Source of the DNA: Flavobacterium cupriresistens
GTDB taxonomy: Bacteria; Bacteroidota; Bacteroidia; Flavobacteriales; Flavobacteriaceae
Length of the DNA stretch: 64,000 bases
Assembly (NCBI RefSeq): GCF_020911925.1
Contig: NZ_CP087134.1
Location: 2,480,001-2,544,000, forward strand
Direction: 5' to 3'
Part shown: positions 36,912 through 46,170 of the stretch, piece after piece
How positions within the stretch are numbered: position 1 is the stretch's first letter
How the letters are laid out: each line of letters starts with the position of its first letter
The notes under the pieces: generated by a model
Seen by the model: the letters and a program-made list of their open reading frames with translations, nothing else
What the model was told of the DNA's origin: nothing
The model's database searches: none
Made by a program: the position numbers and the translations under genes

Positions 36912-37418
36912 ATGATTCAAAAGTTTGAAAAAGAAGAGAGTAAAACGCCAATGTATAGAGTGAAACTTGGTTTAAAGCTAAGGGAGTTTAGACTCGAGAA
37001 AGGTTTTTCAGTTAGAGATATAATTGATATGACGAGTATATCAAAAAGCAGTATTTTGAAGATTGAAAAAGGAGAAGCAAAAAATATCGATAATTATGTT
37101 GAGTATGCAAAAGCTGTAGAATATCCATTGGAGACTTTAGTGGATTTCAAAATCAAGTTAGAGCCTTTGAATCAATTATCGACTGAACGGAAAGAAGCAA
37201 CTAAATTAACTGCAAAAATCCGTAAACATATTGTAAATACTGCTTTTTTAATCGAAGGTAAAACGATTGCAGAAATTAGAGATGAACTTATCAGAATAAA
37301 TCAGATAGATATTAAAGTTAAATCTGCAGATATTGCTGGTGTTATGAGGAATCTTGCAGATGATGATGTGATTAAGAAAGAAAAACTAGTAAACAAGAAT
37401 CTTTATTTAAAGATTTGA
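36912..37418 (+). CDS. Xre-family helix-turn-helix regulator
   Basis: A 168-aa protein. Residues ~18-75 form an Xre-type DNA-binding domain: 'LGLKLREFRLEKGFSVRDII', 'SISKSSILKIEKGEAKNIDN', 'YVEYAKAVEYPLETLVDF'. The C-terminal ~80 residues are helical ('IAEIRDELIRINQIDIKVKS', 'ADIAGVMRNLADDDVIKKEK') and look like a second winged-helix. It is probably a transcription factor for a nearby gene, perhaps susC on the other side or the regulator that converges with it; the target is not shown. Confidence 0.78.
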   Translation: MIQKFEKEESKTPMYRVKLGLKLREFRLEKGFSVRDIIDMTSISKSSILKIEKGEAKNIDNYVEYAKAVEYPLETLVDFKIKLEPLNQLSTERKEATKLTAKIRKHIVNTAFLIEGKTIAEIRDELIRINQIDIKVKSADIAGVMRNLADDDVIKKEKLVNKNLYLKI

Positions 37419-37570
37419 GAAGTGATTTTAATCATTTACGGAAAACTATAAAATATAATTTTAAAAAACTAGTGTAAAGAAAAGAACCTTTTCTTTGGAT
37501 TTATTAGGAATCTAAAAAAATAATAAAGAAACATTGATTGGAATAATTTGCTAATCAATTAATTAATAAA

Positions 37571-37601
37571 AACCTTGCTTAAAACTTATTTAAGCAAGGT
37601 T
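37571..37601 (-). terminator. Terminator for the minus-strand regulator gene
   Basis: Perfect 13-bp arms around 5 bases, followed by a T-rich stretch on the minus strand. The hairpin overlaps the last codons of the TPR regulator gene. Confidence 0.85.
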
Positions 37602-39277
37602 GCATATAAGTCCTGTCTTCTAAGCTCTTTCATAAAATATGAGGTTGGCATTCCGGTTCTGGAAAAAAAAGCTTTTGTGAAACGTTCTTTACTACTAAAA
37701 CCCGCTTCTTCTGATAGTGCTTTATTTGTGTAATTCTGAATTTTTTTTTCCTCTTTCATTAATTCTATCAAATAGTCTATCCTTAGGTCATTGATGTACT
37801 TTACAAATTTTTTTCCTCTGAAATGCAATATTATTTTTGAGAGATATTTTATATTTGAATCAAACAAAACTGCAAGTTTTGCTTCCGTCAAATCTTTTAC
37901 CAAAAACTTTTTATCCTTTTCAAATTTTTCTAATTGTTTCAATATAATCATTACAGTATCCGGATTTATATCTTCAATTCCATTATTTAGGTTTTTTGAT
38001 TCAAACTTAGATACAGTTTCACTTTTTGTCATTAAATCATAAAATCTTTGCCGATAAACTTTTTTATTTCTACTATGATTATAAATAAGAAAGACCACAG
38101 ATAAAAATAAAAACACTATTATACCCTTAAAAATAAAATCATTACGCTTTCTTTCTTCCAATAACTTTTCAATTTTATTTTTCTGAGACAGTAATTCTTT
38201 GGTGTTATAGTCTTGGTAGATTCTTTCCGATACATATTTGTATCTACTGTTCATGATATTATTTACTTTAAGCAGTTTTTCAATATAAAAAAGTTGTTGC
38301 GTTAGATTTTTTTGGGATTTAAAGTAGCTGATCAATAATTCATAACTATTGAGAAGATCAGGACGAATGTATCCTTTATTATTAAAAATAGCATCTACTT
38401 TTTTGAAATAAGGTATTGCTACTTGTGGATTATTTAGAGCCCAATAACTTTTTCCAATATAAAAATAGCCAACAGCTTCATTAGCAAAATCTTTCTTTTT
38501 TATAATGACTGGTAGCGAATAGTTAATTTTGCTAATAGCCAAAGTATAATTGCCTCGAAAATACTGGTTAACTCCTTCAGAGATAATAAAGTATTCTTTC
38601 ATCTCACCGTTAGACAATCTTTCTCCTTCTGATAATCCCTTTTCATTTGTTTCTGTACATAAACTATAACTGCCAATACGATTGTAACAAAGCCCCAGTG
38701 AATGTAAGGAATTCAGATAGCCCCTATCATTATTTTCTTTAAAGTAATCAATACATTCCTTAAATAAAGAAATTGCCTCATTATAAAATCCCAGATAGTA
38801 TTTTATATTTGCAATATTGTATTTTACCTTATAGATCAAATACTTATCATTAGTTTTAGAGATATAATTATCTGCAATAAGGTAATTATCTAATGCATAA
38901 TTATGTTTTTTTGCGGCATAATATACAATTCCTTTTGAAAGATAAGCTGAACCTATCAATGCATTATCTTTTGACTTTTTTGCAGCGTAAATCATACTGT
39001 CTACATAGATCAGTTTCAGATTTTCCGGCGAGTGATGAACATAGTTTTTATAGCCATTTACGAGCTCTTCCAAATTATTTTCTGCTTTCGATTTTACTAG
39101 AAAGGATTTAAGGTATAAGGATTTTTTAATACTATCTTTTTCAGATTCTTCTATCCTTTCAAATAGATAATCGTAATCCTTATTTCGAAGTGTGTCGGGA
39201 ATTTTAAAATGGATTTCCTGTGCGCAGATTTGATCTCCCAAGCAAAGAGAGAGTACAAAAAGATACTTTCTAATCAT
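37586..39277 (-). CDS. Membrane-anchored TPR sensor with AraC-type DNA-binding domain
   Basis: A 563-aa protein. Residues 1-20 are a signal sequence ('YLFVLSLCLGDQICAQ'); ~20-360 contain tetratricopeptide-type helix pairs ('YKVKYNIANIKYYLGFYNEA', 'GYLNSLHSLGLCYNRIGSYS', 'EAVGYFYIGKSYWALNNPQV'); one membrane helix follows near 383-400 ('DFIFKGIIVFLFLSVVFLIY'); then a cytoplasmic region ending in an AraC-type HTH ('KALSEEAGFSSKERFTKAFF' with 'SRTGMPTSYF'). Proteins of this layout are flavobacterial regulators that sense something in the periplasm and act on DNA directly. It is divergent from the lipoprotein gene at 39632, with a shared control region carrying palindromes. Confidence 0.85.
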   Translation of the reverse strand: MIRKYLFVLSLCLGDQICAQEIHFKIPDTLRNKDYDYLFERIEESEKDSIKKSLYLKSFLVKSKAENNLEELVNGYKNYVHHSPENLKLIYVDSMIYAAKKSKDNALIGSAYLSKGIVYYAAKKHNYALDNYLIADNYISKTNDKYLIYKVKYNIANIKYYLGFYNEAISLFKECIDYFKENNDRGYLNSLHSLGLCYNRIGSYSLCTETNEKGLSEGERLSNGEMKEYFIISEGVNQYFRGNYTLAISKINYSLPVIIKKKDFANEAVGYFYIGKSYWALNNPQVAIPYFKKVDAIFNNKGYIRPDLLNSYELLISYFKSQKNLTQQLFYIEKLLKVNNIMNSRYKYVSERIYQDYNTKELLSQKNKIEKLLEERKRNDFIFKGIIVFLFLSVVFLIYNHSRNKKVYRQRFYDLMTKSETVSKFESKNLNNGIEDINPDTVMIILKQLEKFEKDKKFLVKDLTEAKLAVLFDSNIKYLSKIILHFRGKKFVKYINDLRIDYLIELMKEEKKIQNYTNKALSEEAGFSSKERFTKAFFSRTGMPTSYFMKELRRQDLYATLLK

Positions 39278-39631
39278 AGTTTGAATTAAAATGAGACATT
39301 ATTTTTTCTACAAAATCATACTGAAAGCTAAATAATAGGCTTATAAAAAGACTCATTAGTATATTTCAAAAAATTGCGCCTTAAATATAGTGTAAACAAT
39401 TGATAATGAACGAATTTTTATTAAAAAAAGGTATATGGATTTTCCGAAAATCCATACTGTTATTCTCGGAAATCCACATACTAATGTTTTGCAAATTAAA
39501 AAATCTACTTTTAGATTTGCTTCGAATTCAAAAGCAAAAATATTTAGTAGAGTACTAAATTAAAGTTCTGCTTACCCGGGTGAAATGAACTGACTAAAAA
39601 AGTAGTCGGTCACATTTAACACATTTTAATC
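39278..39631. promoter_or_regulatory. Divergent control region with palindromes
   Basis: 354 bases between the regulator and the lipoprotein gene. ATGGATTTT-CCG-AAAATCCAT (39435-39455) is a perfect 9-bp palindrome with a 3-base centre, and a related half-site CGGAAATCCACATACT follows at 39467-39482. A smaller GACTA-6-TAGTC repeat is at 39592-39607. These look like operator sites, probably for the divergent regulator. Confidence 0.5.
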
Positions 39632-40360
39632 ATGAAAACCATTTCATTACGATTAATAATTTTACCATTATTAATCATTTCCTGTACACCTGATACTATT
39701 GATAATATCGAAAGTATTGATAGCAAAATCAGTAACAAGAAGACAGAAAATACAGCACGTTTGATGCAAAACATGACCCCTGAAAACCCTGCAAATATTT
39801 ACGACTTTTCCGGGAAATTGCATAATGATATTCTTGATACTTATTTATCAGGTAACTATCAGTATAATACAATAGGACAAATCTCTCAACAGATCGAAAC
39901 TATAGCGGCTCAAAATAATGATCTAATACTTTTAACTTCAGGGACAAATTTGTCTCCCAATCTGACTGTGATACAAGAGATTATAAATAATCCACAGTCT
40001 AAACTAGATCAGACTATTTTAAATTCTACAATGACAATTGCAGCAAAAGATAATCTTTCGAATTTTATGAATGATATCCTTTTATGGGAAAATGATTCCT
40101 ACGAGGAAATTTATCAATACATAATATCTTTTGAATCAGCTGTGATAGCTAATCAGGCATTTAACATTGAGGATAAGAGAATTATGCTTACTACGTCTTC
40201 CATAGCGAGGTATTCAACGTATTATGATCTGGAACGCAAAGATAAAGACTGGGATACTTCTACTGGTCACCGTGTTGCAGGGCTTAGTGGTGCAATTGAT
40301 GATCCCTGTACGGCAATAAAACGTTCACTTGTAACAGGAATCATGATATACAATCAATGA
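39632..40360 (+). CDS. Uncharacterised lipoprotein
   Basis: A lipoprotein signal ends in a lipobox with Cys18 ('PLLIISC'). The mature ~225 residues are soluble, Asn/Ile-rich and largely helical ('TIGQISQQIETIAAQNNDLI', 'DNLSNFMNDILLWENDSYEE') and end in 'DDPCTAIKRSLVTGIMIYNQ', with one cysteine. I do not recognise the family. It is followed by a small membrane protein and an AraC-type gene on the same strand, and is divergent from the TPR regulator, which may control it. Confidence 0.65.
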   Translation: MKTISLRLIILPLLIISCTPDTIDNIESIDSKISNKKTENTARLMQNMTPENPANIYDFSGKLHNDILDTYLSGNYQYNTIGQISQQIETIAAQNNDLILLTSGTNLSPNLTVIQEIINNPQSKLDQTILNSTMTIAAKDNLSNFMNDILLWENDSYEEIYQYIISFESAVIANQAFNIEDKRIMLTTSSIARYSTYYDLERKDKDWDTSTGHRVAGLSGAIDDPCTAIKRSLVTGIMIYNQ

Positions 40361-40368
40361 TCTGAGTG

Positions 40369-40620
40369 ATGATGCATTATATCTATTGCTACGAAAAAGA
40401 AATAGTATACGTGTTTACTGTGTGCTTGATTCTTTTTAATCTTGTTAGTCTTTATTTCATCATAGATCTATTATCCTATGATGAAATAATTGGCTATCTC
40501 ACAAATGGCGAGATAAAAAGTGATAGTCCACGTAGTCTGGCCTACCTGCTTTTTGTGAGCGGCATGTCCAATTTACTTTTTATTACCGTTACATTGATGT
40601 CGAGGTTGATGTCAGAGTAG
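40369..40620 (+). CDS. Small membrane protein
   Basis: About 83 residues with two hydrophobic helices ('YVFTVCLILFNLVSLYFIID' and 'YLLFVSGMSNLLFITVTLMS'), joined by a short loop with 'TNGEIKSDSPRS'. No family recognised. The frame starts 8 bases after the lipoprotein stop; I take the ATG at 40369, with a GTG one codon earlier also possible. It is probably cotranscribed with the lipoprotein and the AraC-like gene. Confidence 0.6.
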   Translation: MMHYIYCYEKEIVYVFTVCLILFNLVSLYFIIDLLSYDEIIGYLTNGEIKSDSPRSLAYLLFVSGMSNLLFITVTLMSRLMSE

Positions 40621-40629
40621 CTTGCCAAT

Positions 40630-41550
40630 TTGGCCTTTAATAAAGTAAAATTTATTTTAACTGATTATAATTTCATAAAGAGTATTGTCGTGGTAAGTAA
40701 AAAATCAAAATATTTTCATATTGGTCTGCAAGTTTACATTTTTGAAAAATTTACATCTAAAAAATCTTTGAGTAAATTATTTAAGGTAGACCATTTCTCT
40801 ATACTGATTGTAAATTCGGGTTCTTTATCTATCCTAATAGATAAGACAGAAGTTACTGTCTACGAAAGTGAGATCCTTGTGATACCTATAAAGACTTTAT
40901 TTGAAATTTTGATTATGAGTGATCAATTACAAATTTGCTTACTGTCATTTACTACAGACTTTGTTATTGAAAATAGTATACGAAGACCTCATATTAGGTA
41001 TTTTGAATTTTTTATTACCAAATTATCGTCTAAAATCTTTCTAAAAAGTAAAGATGTTTTATTACTAATTGATTTATTGACATTACTTAATAGCAAAGTA
41101 TTACGACCTAGCTCGCATGTTTTTAAAGATGAGATAGTACTTTTTAGTTTTAATCTGTTATTGTATGAATTAGCAGGTATCTATCACAGATCATCCTGGC
41201 ATATATCACTTCAACATTCGAAAAGGGAAAAATTAGTTCTTCAATTTTTTAAAATTTTAGAAATTAATTGCAGAAAACACCACAGTGTAAAATACTACGC
41301 AAATAAGTTAGGTGTTAATACAGACCATTTTAGTAGAATAGTTAAACAAGTTACAGAAAAAACGGCGAAGCAATTTATTGAAGAAGCGATTCTCCTTGAA
41401 GCAAAAGTTTTGCTGCAAAACAATCATTTAACCATTTTATATATTGGAGAAGAATTGCACTTTAGTAATTCTTCTGCTTTCAGTACTTTTTTTAAAAGGC
41501 ATACTTCCCTGTCTCCTTCAGAATACCGTTTACGATTAAATTCTAATTAA
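40630..41550 (+). CDS. AraC-family transcriptional regulator
   Basis: A 306-aa protein. The N-terminal part is a cupin-like sensing domain ('HFSILIVNSGSLSILIDKTE', 'YESEILVIPIKTLFEIL'), and the C-terminal ~100 residues are an AraC HTH pair: 'HHSVKYYANKLGVNTDHFSR', 'EAILLEAKVLLQNNHLTILY', 'LHFSNSSAFSTFFKRHTSLS' with 'PSEYRLRL' at the end. There is no ATG near the start; the TTG at 40630 or a GTG about 20 codons later may be used. It follows the small membrane protein by 9 bases. Confidence 0.88.
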   Translation: MAFNKVKFILTDYNFIKSIVVVSKKSKYFHIGLQVYIFEKFTSKKSLSKLFKVDHFSILIVNSGSLSILIDKTEVTVYESEILVIPIKTLFEILIMSDQLQICLLSFTTDFVIENSIRRPHIRYFEFFITKLSSKIFLKSKDVLLLIDLLTLLNSKVLRPSSHVFKDEIVLFSFNLLLYELAGIYHRSSWHISLQHSKREKLVLQFFKILEINCRKHHSVKYYANKLGVNTDHFSRIVKQVTEKTAKQFIEEAILLEAKVLLQNNHLTILYIGEELHFSNSSAFSTFFKRHTSLSPSEYRLRLNSN

Positions 41551-41659
41551 ATACTTTATAATACATGTTTGACCGGGTTAAGAATGTTCTATAAGCATTG
41601 ATTTAGAGTACTGTCGATTGCAAGTCGAGAGAAATATTTACTAAGTAAAAGTAAAAAAA

Positions 41660-42340
41660 ATGACTCAAACCTATCTTTTAGAATGGATGGATTTAACGGT
41701 TACCTCAACCCTTAATCCTGGTAAAACAGATCTTACTATGATTACTCCAATTCAATCCAAAGCGATTATTAAAAAAGCGACCGAGCAAACATTCTTAATT
41801 CAGTCACAGTTTACGGTACAGGTCTTTTCGCTTACCAAGGAGAAACAGATTAAAATTTTAGTTGGAAATTATTATTCATCGCTGTTATTTCTTTTAGATA
41901 AAATTACAGAGATAAATAATAGTAATGATCAACATAGAGAACATCTAAAAGAGGTAACCGCTACTTTAATTTCTTGTTTGGATGAATTAATAACTTTTGT
42001 AGAATCCAGATTTGCAAACTATTTAAACAAACCTTTACCAATTATTGAAAAGAAGATTTATGAGTCGTCGGTTATAGAATCTTCTTCTAATAAAGTCTTA
42101 TGTAAGCTTTCGACAGATCAGACAGCTTTAATACTTAGGGCATCTGATGAATTAAAAATTCTTATTTCAAAATCAATGAATCATTTATTTAAAACAATTG
42201 TGCCATTTCTATCCACTCCAAATAAAGTGGATCTTTCATACAATGCCATGCGAAGCAAGGCTTACATTTTTGAAGAAAGGGATAAACGAATAGCAATTGA
42301 AACATTGGAGCGCATGATTAAACAGATTAAAGAATATTAA
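41660..42340 (+). CDS. Uncharacterised protein
   Basis: A 226-aa protein without signal or membrane segments. Mostly helical in the second half ('HLKEVTATLISCLDELITFV', 'ALILRASDELKILISKSMNH', 'KRIAIETLERMIKQIKEY'). I recognise no family. It lies 24 bases before a lipoprotein gene on the same strand, so the two are probably cotranscribed. Confidence 0.6.
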   Translation: MTQTYLLEWMDLTVTSTLNPGKTDLTMITPIQSKAIIKKATEQTFLIQSQFTVQVFSLTKEKQIKILVGNYYSSLLFLLDKITEINNSNDQHREHLKEVTATLISCLDELITFVESRFANYLNKPLPIIEKKIYESSVIESSSNKVLCKLSTDQTALILRASDELKILISKSMNHLFKTIVPFLSTPNKVDLSYNAMRSKAYIFEERDKRIAIETLERMIKQIKEY

Positions 42341-42364
42341 CTAAATAATTTAAAACTTAAAAAC

Positions 42365-42913
42365 ATGAAAAATCTATCTTATATTTTAGCCACTATGATT
42401 CTGACCATAACAGGTTGCCAGCCTAAAAAGCTGGATGAGAAATTGGCTACCGTCCTTATTCTGGAAAAAAATCATTACCCTACTATTGTAGACCATGATA
42501 TTTTCTGTGGTGATCCCGCGCATGCCTACACCATTTTTAAATCCGGACTCGTAGAAAAAGGATTTGTAAAAGTACTTCAAACCAAAAAAATTAGTGATAC
42601 AACGGCTTTCGTGAGTTTTACCCCTGCAGCAAGACCTTACTTACTGCCAACGCCTGCAGCAGATAAAAAACATAAAATTCAACGTGTAAAAGTAGCCGAT
42701 GAAGAATTTGGAGCAATTGCAGCAATCAGAATTATGAGTTCCGGTAATAAGGCAATTGTTGAATATAGTACTATTCGAAAAAAAAATGTTTTTGCTGCAG
42801 CAATTAAAAACGGATTGAAAGACACATTGTTTCATAAAGTCTATTTTATACGAACAGATGATGGCTGGCAGCTGTTGGATAAAAAGTCAGAGATTGATTT
42901 TTTATCTTATTAG
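42365..42913 (+). CDS. Uncharacterised lipoprotein
   Basis: A lipoprotein signal with lipobox 'LTITGC' (Cys18) followed by ~160 residues with strand-rich pattern ('TTAFVSFTPAARPYLLPTP', 'GAIAAIRIMSSGNKAIVEYS', 'HKVYFIRTDDGWQLLDKKS'). The end 'FIRTDDGWQLLDKK' resembles the NTF2-like fold of some Bacteroidota lipoproteins, but this is weak. It is probably envelope-located and cotranscribed with the gene at 41660. Confidence 0.65.
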   Translation: MKNLSYILATMILTITGCQPKKLDEKLATVLILEKNHYPTIVDHDIFCGDPAHAYTIFKSGLVEKGFVKVLQTKKISDTTAFVSFTPAARPYLLPTPAADKKHKIQRVKVADEEFGAIAAIRIMSSGNKAIVEYSTIRKKNVFAAAIKNGLKDTLFHKVYFIRTDDGWQLLDKKSEIDFLSY

Positions 42914-43290
42914 AATATGAAAATTATCCTAAAATTACTTAGACAATTCTATTACAATCATTTATGGTTTTTGTGATTACCAAGTTAGTTACAATAAGAA
43001 CGGCATCTAAATAAATTACCTTAGATTTCCTATTTATTGATCCTACAATACTGTATGCAAACAATTTCACAGATGATTTAGAGAAAATTTCAGTGAGATA
43101 AAAGTTATAAATTATTTTTGCTTCAATTTAAAAAAGTTAAAAAATTGTAGTAAAAATATTTCTTATATTCGCTTAAAGAAAAGCTCACTTACTTCACAGA
43201 CATAACTGAATAAAGTTCTATTAACGCCATTTTATGACTGTTATTACTAGTTAACTATAACTTTAATCCAAAAAAAAACGACAAAAAATA
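42914..43290. other. Intergenic region with a possible promoter
   Basis: About 377 AT-rich bases without a gene. TTG (43145-43147) and TATATTCG (43164-43171) resemble the Bacteroidota -33 and -7 elements and could drive the island starting at 43291, although the spacing is a little short. Confidence 0.4.
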
Positions 43291-44049
43291 ATGAAAAAAT
43301 TTTACTTTATACAATCTTTAAAGACTGAAGACCCAAATTTAGGAGAGCAAATTTATACACATATTAATCAAAGAAGTGAATCTGCTTTTTTTAACGTAAA
43401 AAGTAAAGATGAACTTTTTGAGAAACTAAATCTAATATTAGATGAACTAAAAAGCAACAACATTATTGATGGAATAATTCATTTTCACACACACGGAAAT
43501 GAAGAAGGAATTGGATTATTTAATGATGAAAATAAACTTGAATTTGCAAAATGGAAAGACTTAAGACCTGTTTTTAGAGATATTTATACATCAACTTCTA
43601 AAAAACCAATGATATCAATTTGTGCTTGTAAAGGTTTCAATATTTCAAAATTAGTACCTCACTTCGAACCTTGTCCTTATGATTACATAACAGGCTCGTT
43701 TGACCCAATTGGATTTAACGATAGTGTAAATGGCTATAAATTATTCTATGATGGGATAATAGATGTAATAGATTTGACAGAAAACATAAAAAGAGTAAAT
43801 CAAAACTTTCCAAAAATGAATTTTGCTTGTTTTAATTCTGACCAAATTTTTAAAATTGCAGAAGTTGCATATAGAAATTCTGAAATGGTATCTGAAAAAA
43901 TATTAATAAGAAGAACTGAATTTGAAAGAATTATCAAAAATGAATTTGGATTTATAAATATGCAACAGAAATTATTTTTAGATTTTGCTTTAAGTGAAAA
44001 TGGAACAGATTTTTATATGGAAAAATTTAAAGAATCCTTTTACCAATAA
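43291..44049 (+). CDS. Putative caspase/CHAT-like cysteine peptidase
   Basis: A 252-aa protein of unnamed family whose first half has the pattern of clan CD peptidases. The stretch 'IIDGIIHFHTHGNEEGIGL' gives a hydrophobic strand ending in His68-Gly69, and 'KPMISICACKG' gives a second strand ending in Cys113 within 'ACKG', like the 'HG' and 'ACRG' pairs of caspases and CHAT proteins. His68 and Cys113 would be the catalytic dyad. The C-terminal ~80 residues are helical and may bind a partner. There is no signal peptide. It opens an island of five genes with no known function. A caspase-like protein in such a place suggests an abortive-infection effector, which is inference. Confidence 0.6.
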   Translation: MKKFYFIQSLKTEDPNLGEQIYTHINQRSESAFFNVKSKDELFEKLNLILDELKSNNIIDGIIHFHTHGNEEGIGLFNDENKLEFAKWKDLRPVFRDIYTSTSKKPMISICACKGFNISKLVPHFEPCPYDYITGSFDPIGFNDSVNGYKLFYDGIIDVIDLTENIKRVNQNFPKMNFACFNSDQIFKIAEVAYRNSEMVSEKILIRRTEFERIIKNEFGFINMQQKLFLDFALSENGTDFYMEKFKESFYQ

Positions 44050-44221
44050 AAAAAGCTACAGCTAACAGCTACAAGATATTTGGGTATTTGGCTGAATTTT
44101 AAGATGTTTTTATACTTGTAAAATTAATCATTAAGCGAAAATTTACGCTCCCTTAATCTGCTACATCGCCAAAAGGCCAAATATTAGCACTGATATTAAA
44201 AAAACAGATACAAGAAGAAAA
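44050..44221. other. Spacer between island genes, cassette-like
   Basis: 172 bases without a gene. It begins GCTACAGCTAACAGCTAC and contains several short repeats and palindromes ('CAAAAGGCC', 'TTTGGCTG'). A similar TTAACAGC core occurs ahead of the gene at 44593. The spacers look like recombination junctions rather than ordinary promoters. Confidence 0.35.
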
Positions 44222-44551
44222 ATGACAAATGAAACTTACCAAAAAATGATTGGCGAATTGATTAGTAAAATCGTAGATGAAAAAAGGGAAAATCCTGAAT
44301 TAATTAGAGAAGTATTGGCTGATAATAAAGAAATTAGAGATAGTTTAATTAAAACATTACCTGACTTATTTAACGAATTAGATACAAAAATTGGAGATAG
44401 ATATGTAATGAATTCTCAAAACTCAATCAATGAAGAACTTGAAGAGGCTGAAAAGAAAATAAAAGAACTAAATGGACAAATTCAACTTAGAATTTCAGGT
44501 ATAAAAGAATTTTATGACAAGTTAATAACTGAACTTGAAAAGTTTGCTTAA
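44222..44551 (+). CDS. Small coiled-coil protein
   Basis: 109 residues, charged and helical throughout, with a heptad-like stretch from about residue 70 ('SINEELEEAEKKIKELNGQI') that suggests a coiled coil. No membrane segment and no recognised family. It lies between the caspase-like gene and the DUF4145-like gene in the same direction and could be a dimerising partner or adaptor of either. Confidence 0.55.
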   Translation: MTNETYQKMIGELISKIVDEKRENPELIREVLADNKEIRDSLIKTLPDLFNELDTKIGDRYVMNSQNSINEELEEAEKKIKELNGQIQLRISGIKEFYDKLITELEKFA

Positions 44552-44592
44552 TAATAATACTGGTGTTAACAGCCGTTTTACAGAGAAATCAT

Positions 44593-45366
44593 ATGAACAG
44601 AGAGATTTGGAGCAAAAGAAATTTTACAAATAAAAGTCCTGTAGACTATAATTGCCCTAAATGTAATATTGGAATATTAAATATTACTAATTTGAATTCT
44701 AAAATTATTCCCGGACAAGATGAAATGGAAATGAATAATTATCCTAATGGAATTGATTATGTTTTTAGTGGAATATTAGTATGTAAAAATAGTAATTGTA
44801 AAAATGTATTATCAATCATAGGAAACGTTCTGAAGGATATACATAATGGATATCAGTTGCCAAATGGAGAATATGTTGAAGAATATTTAAGTGTATATTA
44901 TCCCAAATATTTCTTCCCTCCTTTAAAAATAATAGAAATTTCCCAAAAAGTACCGAAAGAAGTAGCACAACAATTAAATTTGTCATTTTCACATTTTTAC
45001 AATGACTTATCTTCTTGTGCAAATAGAATTAGAAATTCCATTGAGTTAATATTGGACGATTTAAAAGCGCCTAAAAAATATAAAGATTCCAAAACTAATA
45101 AACTGAAAGCTTTCAGAACTTTGCATCATAGAATTGAAAACTATGAAAAAAAAACAAAAAACAAAAAAATAACTAACTTATTATTTGCGATAAAAATAAT
45201 CGGAAATGAAGGAAGTCATATTGGAAATATAGCTTTAGAGGACGTATTAGACGCTTATGAATTTTTAGAACCAATATTAGATTTTGTATATGACAAAAAA
45301 GAAAAAAATATTCATATTAAAGCATCCGAAATTGTTCTAAAAAACAAACCGATGTCAAAGCATTAA
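44593..45366 (+). CDS. DUF4145-like protein with N-terminal zinc ribbon
   Basis: The N-terminus has a zinc-ribbon-like pattern: 'YNCPKCNIGIL' and later 'LVCKNSNCKNVLSI'. The middle and end fit DUF4145: 'CANRIRNSIELILDDLK', 'LHHRIENYEKKTKNKK' and 'AIKIIGNEGSHIG' with 'DAYEFLEPILDFVYDKKEK'. DUF4145 proteins are often found in restriction and defence islands, as HEPN-like helical domains of unclear activity. I chose the ATG at 44593; a GTG at 44563 is open in frame but sits in the spacer repeat. It is one of five unassigned genes in the island. Confidence 0.7.
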   Translation: MNREIWSKRNFTNKSPVDYNCPKCNIGILNITNLNSKIIPGQDEMEMNNYPNGIDYVFSGILVCKNSNCKNVLSIIGNVLKDIHNGYQLPNGEYVEEYLSVYYPKYFFPPLKIIEISQKVPKEVAQQLNLSFSHFYNDLSSCANRIRNSIELILDDLKAPKKYKDSKTNKLKAFRTLHHRIENYEKKTKNKKITNLLFAIKIIGNEGSHIGNIALEDVLDAYEFLEPILDFVYDKKEKNIHIKASEIVLKNKPMSKH

Positions 45367-45389
45367 TAAAAAAACAAGGAACTATAATT

Positions 45390-46049
45390 ATGATTGAAAA
45401 TCTTATTAGAAAAACAAATACCCCAGAATTTTATCAGGATTCTGATTTAAAACTCGAATCCTACAATTATAAAACATCAGCCAACACTTTAGAGTTGTTT
45501 TTCTCAATTAATCAAATTAGTTATGATATTCCAATTGAATATGAAGAATGGAAAATAACTTGCTTAAAAACTGAGCAATTTGAAGGGTTCTTTTGGGACT
45601 TATTACTTCCATATGTAAAAATAAAAATATTAGATTCCCATCCTTTGCTTTTAAAGTATCATGAAAGTCAACTTGAATGTTTAGTTAAAGGAAAACCAAA
45701 AAATCTAAATTTATTTGTTGGTGATATCAGTAACGGGCTGGAGAAAAAAACTGGTAACTGGATTAAGGTAAACGAAGTATTTTGGAATAATGAAGAAAAC
45801 TTTAAACTATATCCTAAACGGCATATTAGAATTCCTAAATCTTTAAAAAGCTTATTTGCGGAAGTTTGCAAAGAACACGATTTGGAATTTGATGTAACTA
45901 ACGAATTGATAGGAGAAGATAAAGGTTATTGTGATAAACCAAAAGCCAAAATTTTAATTTTTGGTAACGAAGATGTAAGCGACAATGATTTCAGTTTGAA
46001 CCAGCCTTTTATAATAGCGGAGGAATTTATAGCTGAAAGAGTTAAGTAA
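45390..46049 (+). CDS. Uncharacterised protein of the island
   Basis: 219 residues, soluble, mixed alpha/beta ('ANTLELFFSINQISYDIPIE', 'YVKIKILDSHPLLLKYHESQ'). The C-terminal part reads 'RIPKSLKSLFAEVCKEHDLE', then 'AKILIFGNEDVSDNDFSLNQ'. I recognise no family. It starts 23 bases after the DUF4145-like gene ends, so it is probably cotranscribed with it. Confidence 0.55.
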   Translation: MIENLIRKTNTPEFYQDSDLKLESYNYKTSANTLELFFSINQISYDIPIEYEEWKITCLKTEQFEGFFWDLLLPYVKIKILDSHPLLLKYHESQLECLVKGKPKNLNLFVGDISNGLEKKTGNWIKVNEVFWNNEENFKLYPKRHIRIPKSLKSLFAEVCKEHDLEFDVTNELIGEDKGYCDKPKAKILIFGNEDVSDNDFSLNQPFIIAEEFIAERVK

Positions 46050-46170
46050 TAGCAACTAATTAGGATACTAAAAACAACCCATAAGATGTATCTAAAGCTT
46101 TTTTACTCAAAATAAATTTAGGCTTTACTTATTCATATAAATACTTATCTTCATTTAAAAACATTAACTT

